Source of the DNA: an uncultured Prevotellaceae bacterium
GTDB taxonomy: Bacteria > Bacteroidota > Bacteroidia > Bacteroidales > Bacteroidaceae
Direction of reading: 5' to 3'
NCBI GenBank assembly: GCA_902763615.1
Contig: CACWSX010000021.1
Span: 1-55,734, forward strand
Length of the DNA stretch: 55,734 nt
Under the pieces are notes generated by a model. It did not search any database. It was not told the DNA's origin and was given only the letters and a program-made list of their open reading frames with translations. Made by a program: the position numbers and the translations under genes. Of the stretch, positions 48,837 to 55,734 are shown in pieces. The stretch's first letter is position 1, and each line of letters opens with the position of its first letter.

Positions 48837-51197
48837 ATGAATAAAATAGTAAGAAAAGAGCAGTTCTCCGAGAAGGTCTTCCTTTTTGAGATTGAGGCTC
48901 CGCTGATTGCCAAGAGCCGCATGGCTGGTAACTTCGTGATTGTGCGCGTAGGCAAGAAAGGTGAGCGTATGCCGCTGACCATTGCTGGTGCCGACATCGA
49001 GAAAGGTACGATTACACTGGTGGTTCAGATGGTGGGACTTTCATCGAAGAAACTCTGTGCCCTCAACGAAGGCGACTATGTGACAGATGTGGTAGGTCCT
49101 CTGGGCAATCCCACGAAGATTGAGAAATACGGTACGGTCGTCTGTGCTGGTGGCGGACTCGGTGTAGCACCTATGCTGCCCATCATCCAGGCACTGAAGG
49201 CTGCTGGCAACAGAGTGCTCTCCGTGATGGCCGGTCGTTCGAAGGATCTGATTATCCTCGAAGACAAGGTTCGTGAGAGTTCTGACGAAGTGATCATCAT
49301 GACCGATGATGGTTCTTATGGTGAGAAAGGCGTAGTGACCGTCGGTATGGAGAAGTTCTTTGAGCAGGAGCACGTTGACAAGGTATTTGCCATCGGTCCT
49401 CCCATCATGATGAAGTTCTCTAACCTCACTGCTCAGAAGCACAATATCCCCTGCGAAGTATCGCTCAACACCATTATGGTGGATGGTACGGGTATGTGTG
49501 GTGCCTGCCGTCTGACGATAGGTGGCAAGACCAAGTTCGTCTGCATCGATGGTCCTGAGTTCGATGGTGCTTTAGTCGACTGGGACGAGATGTTCAAGCG
49601 CATGGGTACCTTCAAGCGCGAGGAGCAGGAAGAACTGGCGCACTACGAGGAGCACCTCGATAAAAGTGAAGAGGTAAAAGTGAATAGTGAAAAATTTGCT
49701 ACCGCCGATGTCGTGATGGACAGCGATCCTACCAATGATACGATTGATGTACTCACCGACCGTGATGCTGAATGGCGTAAGGAGCTTCGTGCTTCGATGA
49801 AACCAAAGGAGCGCACGCAGATAGAGCGTGTCATCATGCCTGAGCTCGACCCCGTTTATCGTGCCACAACTCGTACTGAGGAAGTCAACATCGGTCTGAC
49901 TAAGGAGATGGCAATGACCGAGGCCAAGCGTTGTCTGGACTGCGCTAACCCCAGTTGTGTAGAGGGCTGTCCTGTGAATATCAACATCCCGTCGTTCATC
50001 AAGAACATCGAGCGAGGACAGTTCCTGGCTGCTGCCAAGGTACTGAAGGACACCTCTGCCCTACCCGCTGTTTGTGGCCGTGTCTGTCCGCAGGAGAAGC
50101 AGTGTGAGAGCAAGTGTATCCACCTGAAGATGAACGAACCTGCTGTGGCCATCGGCTATCTGGAGCGTTTTGCTGCAGACTTCGAGCGCGAGAGTGGAAA
50201 TATCTCCCTGCCTGAGATTGCACCAGCCAACGGCATCAAGATCGCCGTCGTGGGTTCTGGCCCTGCCGGACTTTCGTTCGCTGGCGATATGGTGAAGAAG
50301 GGCTACGATGTGTATGTCTTCGAGGCTCTGCACGAGATCGGTGGTGTGCTGAAATATGGCATTCCTGAATTCCGTCTGCCGAACAAGATCGTCGACGTGG
50401 AAATCGACAACCTTGCCAAAATGGGAGTTCACTTCCAGACTGACGTCATCGTAGGCAAGACCATCAGCGTGGAACAGCTGGAGGCTCAGGGCTTCAAGGG
50501 CATCTTCGTTGGCTCAGGCGCTGGTCTGCCCAACTTCATGAATATCCCTGGTGAGAACAGCATCAACATCATGTCTTCTAACGAATATCTGACGCGTGTG
50601 AACCTGATGGATGCTGCCAATCCTACAACCGATACGCCATTGAACCCAGCCAAGAGCGTGCTCGTGGTGGGTGGTGGTAACACCGCTATGGACTCCTGCC
50701 GTACTGCCAAGCGCTTAGGTGCTGAGGTCACATTGGTTTATCGCCGTTCTGAGGTGGAGATGCCTGCCCGTCTTGAAGAGGTGAAGCACGCCAAGGAGGA
50801 AGGTATCAACTTCCTGACGCTGCACAATCCTATCGAGTATATCGCCGATGAGACAGGTGCCGTGAAGCAGGCTGTGCTGCAGGTGATGGAGCTTGGCGAG
50901 CCTGATGCATCAGGGCGTCGTTCGCCGGTTCCCGTTGAGGGCAAGACTGTTACCCTCGATGTCGATCAGGTAATCGTAGCCGTCGGTGTATCCCCCAACC
51001 CGTTGGTTCCGAAGTCTATCCAAGGCCTCGAACTGGGTCGCAAGAATACGATTGCCGTCAACGACGACATGCAGTCTTCGCGTGCCGAGATCTTCGCCGG
51101 TGGTGACATCGTTCGTGGTGGTGCTACGGTGATTCTCGCTATGGGTGACGGTCGTCGTGCTGCCTTGAACATGGACAAGCACCTGAGAAGTGAATAG
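48837..51197 (+). CDS. Fused DHOD-B/NfnA-like and glutamate synthase small subunit/NfnB-like oxidoreductase
   Basis: 786 residues. N-terminal half: ferredoxin-reductase FAD and NAD domains (MNKIVRKEQFSEKVFLFEIEAP; CAGGGLGVAPMLPIIQAL) and a [2Fe-2S] segment (GTGMCGACRLTIGG, about 217-235). C-terminal half: GltD-type 4Fe-4S cysteines (CLDCANPSCVEGCPVN, CGRVCPQEKQCESKC, from about 366), FAD motif GSGPAGLSFAGDM and NAD(P) motif VGGGNTAMDSCR. This is the Bacteroidetes single-chain version of NfnAB, which couples NADH, NADPH and ferredoxin; glutamate synthase labels are common. The linker near residues 275-287 (DKSEEVKVNSEKF) and the last codons are encoded by the same GTGAATAGTGAAAA repeat phrase. 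Confidence 0.9.
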   Translation: MNKIVRKEQFSEKVFLFEIEAPLIAKSRMAGNFVIVRVGKKGERMPLTIAGADIEKGTITLVVQMVGLSSKKLCALNEGDYVTDVVGPLGNPTKIEKYGTVVCAGGGLGVAPMLPIIQALKAAGNRVLSVMAGRSKDLIILEDKVRESSDEVIIMTDDGSYGEKGVVTVGMEKFFEQEHVDKVFAIGPPIMMKFSNLTAQKHNIPCEVSLNTIMVDGTGMCGACRLTIGGKTKFVCIDGPEFDGALVDWDEMFKRMGTFKREEQEELAHYEEHLDKSEEVKVNSEKFATADVVMDSDPTNDTIDVLTDRDAEWRKELRASMKPKERTQIERVIMPELDPVYRATTRTEEVNIGLTKEMAMTEAKRCLDCANPSCVEGCPVNINIPSFIKNIERGQFLAAAKVLKDTSALPAVCGRVCPQEKQCESKCIHLKMNEPAVAIGYLERFAADFERESGNISLPEIAPANGIKIAVVGSGPAGLSFAGDMVKKGYDVYVFEALHEIGGVLKYGIPEFRLPNKIVDVEIDNLAKMGVHFQTDVIVGKTISVEQLEAQGFKGIFVGSGAGLPNFMNIPGENSINIMSSNEYLTRVNLMDAANPTTDTPLNPAKSVLVVGGGNTAMDSCRTAKRLGAEVTLVYRRSEVEMPARLEEVKHAKEEGINFLTLHNPIEYIADETGAVKQAVLQVMELGEPDASGRRSPVPVEGKTVTLDVDQVIVAVGVSPNPLVPKSIQGLELGRKNTIAVNDDMQSSRAEIFAGGDIVRGGATVILAMGDGRRAALNMDKHLRSE
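49661..49697 (+). repeat. In-frame GTGAATAGTGAAAA repeat inside the oxidoreductase gene
   Basis: AAAAGTGAAGAGGTAAAAG followed by TGAATAGTGAAAAA, coding for a Lys/Ser/Glu linker between the two enzyme halves. The same phrase recurs at the 3' end of the gene (51186-51220). Confidence 0.65.
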
Positions 51198-51220
51198 TGA
51201 AAAGTGAATAGTGAAAAGTG
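51186..51220 (+). repeat. GTGAATAGTGAAAA repeat at the oxidoreductase/ttcA junction
   Basis: AGAAGTGAATAGTGAAAAG and GTGAATAGTGAAAAGTGA. It supplies the last codons and TAG stop of the upstream gene and the GTG start assigned to ttcA. Confidence 0.65.
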
Positions 51221-52011
51221 ATTCAGAGATAGAGAGCCGTCGCCTGGAGAAGCGTTTGAACGAACGGTTCGTCAAGGCGATGGCTACTTATCATCTGATA
51301 GAAGATGATGATCACATCCTCTTGGGACTCTCTGGTGGCAAAGACTCACTCCTGCTGACTGAACTCTTAGCAAAGCGTGCCAGAATTGACCACCCACGAT
51401 TCAAGGTAGAGGCGCTGCATGTCCGTATGGAGAACATCCGTTACGAGAGCGATACCAATTACCTGCAATCGTTCTGCGATGCCCTCGGCATCAGGCTCCA
51501 CATCAGAACCACCCGATTCGATGTCGATGCCTCGCCAGAGGTGGAGTCTACTGATGAGCCACAGTCGTCTTCTGAAACAGCCGCCAGGCTCCGCAGGCAA
51601 AAGCAGCCCTGCTTTCTCTGTTCCTGGCAGCGCCGCAAGGAGATGTTCAATCTCGCACAACAACTCGGCTGCAACAAGATTGCCCTCGGCCACCATCAGG
51701 ACGATCTCATCCATACGGCACTGATGAATCTCACCTTCCAAGGCCGATTCGACACCATGCCGGCGAGCCTGAAGATGCGCAAGATGCCGCTCACGATTAT
51801 CCGTCCGCTCTGCATGATGGAAGAGACAGACATCAAAGCCTACGCCGAGATGCGAGGCTATCAGAAACAAACGAAGCTCTGTCCCTATGAGACAGACTCT
51901 CACCGTTCAGACATCAAACGTCTCTACAACGAGATGGAACAGATAAACCCCGAGGCTCGTTTCAGTATCTGGAGAGCCCTCAACGCTGAAAACAAACTGA
52001 TTGAAGAATAA
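51211..52011 (+). CDS. ttcA: TtcA-like tRNA 2-thiocytidine synthetase
   Basis: 266 residues. PP-loop SGGKDS at 41-46, CxxC at C134/C137 (PCFLCSWQRRK) and GHHQDD, matching the TtcA family that thiolates C32 in some tRNAs using ATP and a 4Fe-4S cluster. The second CxxC pair of classical TtcA is not obvious; only one Cys (LCPYE) is seen near 222. The GTG start lies inside a repeat; the first internal ATG (codon 24) would cut into a conserved-looking helix, so the true start may be nearby. It is 13 bp after the oxidoreductase and 3 bp before the next gene. Confidence 0.85.
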   Translation: MKSDSEIESRRLEKRLNERFVKAMATYHLIEDDDHILLGLSGGKDSLLLTELLAKRARIDHPRFKVEALHVRMENIRYESDTNYLQSFCDALGIRLHIRTTRFDVDASPEVESTDEPQSSSETAARLRRQKQPCFLCSWQRRKEMFNLAQQLGCNKIALGHHQDDLIHTALMNLTFQGRFDTMPASLKMRKMPLTIIRPLCMMEETDIKAYAEMRGYQKQTKLCPYETDSHRSDIKRLYNEMEQINPEARFSIWRALNAENKLIEE

Positions 52012-52014
52012 AAA

Positions 52015-53190
52015 ATGATGAAAATAAGGAACATTGCCGTTGTCGCTCTTGCGCTGCTTGCACCCCTTTCGATGCAGGCGCAGAAGAAAAAGAAACCTGT
52101 TGTCAAGAAGGCTCCCGTGGTGGTAGTCGAAGAGCCGCAGGAAGACCCGCGTATCACTGAGATGCGTGAGGCCACTCAGCAGATCGTCTTCATCGACTCT
52201 GTCGTGGTTGCCAAGAACGATTTCCTTTCTGCCATCCGACTTAATGCTGAATCCGGACGACTCGACTCTTACGATCAGTTCTTCCGAAGCGAAGGCCACG
52301 AAGAGAGTTATGTCTATATCAACGAGATGGGCAACAAGTGCTATTTCTCTGACGAAAATGCCAACAGCCGGATGCAACTCTATACCCTCGATAAGCTGGG
52401 CGACGACTGGAGCGAGCCACTGGCCCTGAAGGGCATCAGCGACGGCATCAGCGAAGCCAACTATCCCTTCATGATGACCGACGGCACCACGTTCTATTTT
52501 GCTGCCAAAGGTGAGGAGAGCATAGGCGGCTACGACATCTTCGTGACACGGGCCGATACGGAGAACGGCCAGTTCCTCAAGCCTGAGAACATCGGCATGC
52601 CCTTTAATTCAGAGGCCAACGACTATATGTACGTCGTCGACGAACTGAGCAATATCGGCTATTTCGTCACCGACCGTCGTCAGCCTGCCGGAAAGGTGTG
52701 CGTCTATATGTTCATCCCTCCCACCTCACGTCATATCTACAACAGCGATGCCTACACCGATGAGCAACTGCGTGGATTTGCCGATATCAGCCGCATTGCC
52801 AACACTTGGGGGAAGGGCACTGAGCGCAAACTGGCCCTCGAGCGCCTCAAGACCATCGGTAAGACGAGTGCTGCCAAGCAATCGAAGTCGGCTATCCATT
52901 TCATCATCAACGATCGTGTGACCTACACCGACATCAGTCAGTTTCAGGCGCCTGAGTCAGCCGATCTCTATCGTGAGCTGCAAAGCACTAAGAAACAACT
53001 CAAGGATACTGAGCAGCTGCTGGAGAAATCACGCAATTTCTACGCCAAGGCCAAGTCAGAGGACAAGCGCGTGCTTCGTACGGAAATCCTTGATGCAGAA
53101 AAGCAATTCGTAAGGCTCACGGCTGATGTGAAGACGCTCGAAAAGCGCATCCGACAAGCTGAGAATAACATTATCAACAATTCTAAATAA
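52015..53190 (+). CDS. Exported PD40/WD40-like repeat protein with C-terminal coiled coil
   Basis: 391 residues. Signal peptide (MKIRNIAVVALALLAPLSMQAQ, with MM at the start), then a basic/Pro/Val-rich linker. WD40-like PD40 blades follow: YVYINEMGNKCYFSDEN, YPFMMTDGTTFYFAAKGEESIGGYDIFVT, NDYMYVVDELSNIGYFVTDRR. The C-terminal 80 residues form a coiled coil (YRELQSTKKQLKDTEQLLEKS). Similar blades occur in OmpA-linked periplasmic proteins; here no OmpA domain is present. Function unknown. It is packed between ttcA (3 bp) and the phosphorylase gene (10 bp), probably one transcript. Confidence 0.7.
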   Translation: MMKIRNIAVVALALLAPLSMQAQKKKKPVVKKAPVVVVEEPQEDPRITEMREATQQIVFIDSVVVAKNDFLSAIRLNAESGRLDSYDQFFRSEGHEESYVYINEMGNKCYFSDENANSRMQLYTLDKLGDDWSEPLALKGISDGISEANYPFMMTDGTTFYFAAKGEESIGGYDIFVTRADTENGQFLKPENIGMPFNSEANDYMYVVDELSNIGYFVTDRRQPAGKVCVYMFIPPTSRHIYNSDAYTDEQLRGFADISRIANTWGKGTERKLALERLKTIGKTSAAKQSKSAIHFIINDRVTYTDISQFQAPESADLYRELQSTKKQLKDTEQLLEKSRNFYAKAKSEDKRVLRTEILDAEKQFVRLTADVKTLEKRIRQAENNIINNSK

Positions 53191-53200
53191 TTAAAAGCTT

Positions 53201-54073
53201 ATGAAAAGAACATTTCCTGAATCCGAACTGATCATCAATGCTGACGGTTCTTGTTTCCACCTGCATCTGAAGCCAGAGCAGCTGGCCGACAAGGTGGTGC
53301 TCGTGGGTGATCCTGCCCGTGTTGACACCGTTGCTGCCCATTTCGACTCGAAGGAGTGCGAGGTCAGCAGCCGTGAGTTCCACACCATCACTGGTATGTA
53401 TAAAGGCAAACGCATCACTTGTCAGAGTCACGGCATTGGCTGCGACAACATCGATATCGTCGTCAACGAACTCGACACCCTTGCCAACATCGACTACAAG
53501 ACGCGCGAGGAATTTCCTGAGCATCGCACACTCACGATGGTACGCATCGGCACCTGTGGCGGACTGCAGCCCAACACGCCGACAGGCTGTTTTGTGGCAT
53601 CCGTGAAGAGCATCGGTTTCGATGGCCTGCTCAACTACTATGCCGGACGTAATCAGGTCTGTGACCTACAACTCGAAGAGGCCTTCACCAAGCACATGGC
53701 GTGGGATCCCATCAAGGGTGCACCCTATGTGTCTGTGGCTGATGCCGACCTTATCAATCAGATAGCACAGGATGATATGGTACGTGGTTACACAATCTCT
53801 TGTGGTGGATTCTATGGTCCTCAGGGACGTGTACTCCGTGCCGACATTGCCGATCCCCAGCAGAACGAAAAGATTGAGGCCTTCGAATACGACGGTCTGA
53901 AAATCTGCAACTTCGAGATGGAATCCTCTGCCGTTGCCGGTCTTGCCTCATTGCTGGGCCATCGTGCCATGACCTGCTGTATGGTCATCGCCAACCGTTA
54001 TGCCCAGAAGATGAACACAGAATACAAGAACTCCATCGATACCCTCATCGAAAAAGTCCTCGACCGCATCTGA
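53201..54073 (+). CDS. Nucleoside phosphorylase, uridine-phosphorylase-like
   Basis: 290 residues of the PNP/UDP superfamily: VVLVGDPARVD (phosphate-binding), GIGCDNIDIVVNEL, the RIGTCGGLQP strand and the late FEMESSAVAGLASLLG (nucleoside Met-Glu). Splits a nucleoside with phosphate for salvage; substrate base not decided by sequence. Stop and the next start overlap as TGATG at 54071-54075. Confidence 0.88.
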   Translation: MKRTFPESELIINADGSCFHLHLKPEQLADKVVLVGDPARVDTVAAHFDSKECEVSSREFHTITGMYKGKRITCQSHGIGCDNIDIVVNELDTLANIDYKTREEFPEHRTLTMVRIGTCGGLQPNTPTGCFVASVKSIGFDGLLNYYAGRNQVCDLQLEEAFTKHMAWDPIKGAPYVSVADADLINQIAQDDMVRGYTISCGGFYGPQGRVLRADIADPQQNEKIEAFEYDGLKICNFEMESSAVAGLASLLGHRAMTCCMVIANRYAQKMNTEYKNSIDTLIEKVLDRI

Positions 54074-55455
54074 TGACAGATACAATTTGTGCATTAGCTA
54101 CTGCTCCAGGCGGAGCCCTTGGCATCATAAGAATCTCAGGCCCTCAGTCGCTTGAGATTCTTTCTCATATCTTCACCAGGAATCTCACTCAGGCTCAACC
54201 CAATACCATCCACTACGGACATATCAAAGATGGTTCAGAAATCATCGACGAAGTATTGGTGAGCATCTTCCGTGCTCCCCACTCCTATACAGGCGAAGAC
54301 TCTGCAGAGATCTCATGTCATGGTTCACGCTATATATTAAATAAGGTGTTAGAACTTCTGATCCAGAACGGCTGTCGTATGGCCCAGCCAGGTGAGTATA
54401 CCCAGCGGGCATTCCTCAATGGCAAGATGGATCTCTCGCAGGCCGAAGCCGTAGCCGACCTCATTGCATCCGGCAACAAAGCAACACATCAGATTGCCAT
54501 GTCTCAACTTCGTGGTAACTTCTCATCCGAACTTTCCCGCCTGCGTGAACAGCTGTTGAAACTCACGTCACTTTTGGAACTCGAACTCGATTTCTCCGAC
54601 CATGAAGACCTCGAATTTGCCGACCGAAGCGAACTGTTGGATATTGCGAATAAAATCAACAAACGCATCACATACCTCACCCAATCATTCGAGACCGGAC
54701 AGGCTCTTAAAAACGGCATCCCCGTTGCCATAGTCGGCAAAACAAATGTGGGTAAGTCAACGCTCCTTAACAAATTACTTCGTGATGATCGGGCAATTGT
54801 CTCTTCAGTACACGGGACTACGAGAGATACGGTGGAGGATGTGATAGACATCCAGGGCGTCACCTTCAGATTCATCGATACAGCTGGCATCCGTCAGACC
54901 ACTGACGAGGTTGAGCAGATAGGCATCAGTCGCACCTATGCAGCCATCGATAAAGCGCGCATCGTGCTATGGCTCATCGATGTTGAACCCACTGCCGAAG
55001 AAATTAAAGATATGCTTGAGCGAAGCAAAGGCAAACCATTGATAATCATACAAAATAAAATCGACATACAATCACCTGTAGATTCTTCCATTTTCAGTTT
55101 GTCTTCGCCACTTGTCCCGTCCAATAACCCTCAATTTTCAATCTTACAAATTTCTGCCAAGCAAGGTACTAACATTGACAGACTGGAAAAGACCATCTTC
55201 GAATCAGCCAACATCCCTGAACTCTCCGAGCAAGACATCATCGTTACATCAGCCAGGCAATACCACTCTTTGCTCAGCGCCCAAGAAAATCTCTCACGAG
55301 TGCTGTCCTCCCTGGAATCCGGCCTAAGCGGAGATTTGGTCTCTGAAGACTTGAGGCTCGTTTTAGACGACCTTGCAAACATTACCGGTCAAAATCGCAT
55401 TTTAGCCGACGAAGTATTAAGAAATATCTTTACACACTTTTGCATCGGAAAATAA
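54073..55455 (+). CDS. mnmE: tRNA modification GTPase MnmE
   Basis: 460 residues, full length. Folate-binding N-domain (ICALATAPGGALGIIRISG; GEYTQRAFLNGKMDLSQAEAVADLI), helical domain, and the inserted G domain: GKTNVGKSTLLN, TTRDTVED, DTAGIRQT, NKID. Terminal motif FCIGK carries the catalytic cysteine. Works with MnmG on U34 of tRNAs. In the G domain, NPQFSILQ before the G5-like SAKQG is encoded by a CAATTTTCAATCTTACAA stretch resembling the intergenic repeats. The 3' end overlaps a truncated YgjP-like gene on the minus strand. Confidence 0.97.
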   Translation: MTDTICALATAPGGALGIIRISGPQSLEILSHIFTRNLTQAQPNTIHYGHIKDGSEIIDEVLVSIFRAPHSYTGEDSAEISCHGSRYILNKVLELLIQNGCRMAQPGEYTQRAFLNGKMDLSQAEAVADLIASGNKATHQIAMSQLRGNFSSELSRLREQLLKLTSLLELELDFSDHEDLEFADRSELLDIANKINKRITYLTQSFETGQALKNGIPVAIVGKTNVGKSTLLNKLLRDDRAIVSSVHGTTRDTVEDVIDIQGVTFRFIDTAGIRQTTDEVEQIGISRTYAAIDKARIVLWLIDVEPTAEEIKDMLERSKGKPLIIIQNKIDIQSPVDSSIFSLSSPLVPSNNPQFSILQISAKQGTNIDRLEKTIFESANIPELSEQDIIVTSARQYHSLLSAQENLSRVLSSLESGLSGDLVSEDLRLVLDDLANITGQNRILADEVLRNIFTHFCIGK

Positions 55456-55734
55456 TTGATTATAAACAACCCTGACATTGCAGACACCCCATCGTGAAAT
55501 CATCGCCTTGTAATGGACTGCTGACGGCTTCACGCCCATCTCCTTGGAGTGGCTCTCCACCATCGGCTCTATCAGGGCTTTCAGTCGTCGTAGGGCATCG
55601 TCAGCCTGTTCCCTCGTCTTTAGCGGCAGCTGATTATAAAAGTCAGCCCTGCGCTTCTGGCTCTCGTAGGTTTTCTTACGTGCCTCGGCTATCCACTCGC
55701 GGTGTTCCTCAATGAACCGTTCTACCTCTTTCTT
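55417..55734 (-). pseudogene. Truncated YgjP-like (DUF45/M48-type) metallopeptidase, partial
   Basis: An open minus-strand frame enters from the right edge and ends at TAA 55417-55419. It reads KKEVERFIEEHREWIAEARK at the edge and later KPSAVHYKAMISRWGVCNVR, close to the conserved YgjP core ISRWGSCN, which should continue into LNT...HExxH. Instead the next residues are VVYNQLFSDAKVCKDIS and stop, running antiparallel into the mnmE 3' end. The catalytic HExxH and everything after are missing, so the gene is 3'-truncated, with the break near 55475. Its 5' end lies outside the window. Confidence 0.7.

Noticed and set aside
55494-55715. 73-codon plus-strand frame at the right edge
   Set aside because: It is the mirror of the YgjP-like minus frame, whose RWGxCN motif is recognisable.
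1-55734. CRISPR array, rRNA operon, integrase or insertion sequence
   Set aside because: Scanned for regularly spaced identical repeats, rRNA signatures and transposase/recombinase motifs; none found apart from the remnants listed.

Overview
The window reads as chromosomal DNA of a Prevotella-like member of the Bacteroidales. Promoters follow the Bacteroidetes housekeeping pattern (TTTG, 19-20 nt, TAnnTTTG), most genes lack a strong Shine-Dalgarno, and several families are typical of that order: GLPGLI proteins, PPi-dependent phosphofructokinase, a fused FAD/NAD-glutamate synthase, Rho with a long acidic insert, and the VapE/DUF4248/HU-like/smalltalk/amidase cassette. The assignment rests on gene content only.

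Layout. 1-690: a YafQ-type toxin, then a non-coding stretch with a REP-like inverted repeat. 691-5748: a membrane TPR/LuxR-type regulator, a GLPGLI protein and a TonB-receptor-like outer-membrane protein; the regulator and the GLPGLI operon share a tandem TGCAAA motif with an 11-bp period. 5817-6054: a consensus promoter and terminator bracket a roughly 200-nt rod-like RNA with a central bubble, best read as 6S-like RNA. 6088-6724: three small genes of unknown function. 6916-10195: the GC-rich vapE cassette with a 38-bp perfect palindrome and long inverted repeats, including a 32-residue smalltalk protein. 10293-20835: mainly housekeeping (ruvC, ModF-like ABC, Crp/Fnr regulator, lepA, yebC, pheT, a kinase-like protein, a FAD protein).

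20980-26488 is a probable iron/heme module: a frameshifted porin-like gene, imelysin and a di-heme oxidoreductase read leftward, and a RIC/hemerythrin-LuxR fusion reads rightward from a shared control region with direct repeats. Two tRNA-Asp genes follow, then a six-gene leftward operon (engB, ABC-F, recR, membrane protein, glycosyltransferase, GNAT). 31669-43332 holds rho with an attenuator-like leader, a GH25 lysozyme next to pfp, then a rightward run with a PlsC-like acyltransferase, a large amidase/golvesin/FN3 protein, a YgiQ radical-SAM protein and a PP2C-like protein overlapping it.

43380-55734: uxaC and ansA diverge; a 22-codon reading frame with its own promoter precedes rplU-rpmA; then serS, a four-helix-bundle gene bracketed by inverted ATTGAA repeats, the NfnAB-like fusion, ttcA, a PD40-like protein, a nucleoside phosphorylase and mnmE. 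A truncated YgjP-like peptidase gene abuts mnmE at the right edge. Short degenerate repeat phrases recur between genes and, in at least two places, inside coding sequences. The most promising leads are the RNA, the two regulator/operator pairs, the repeat-flanked four-helix-bundle gene and the vapE cassette.
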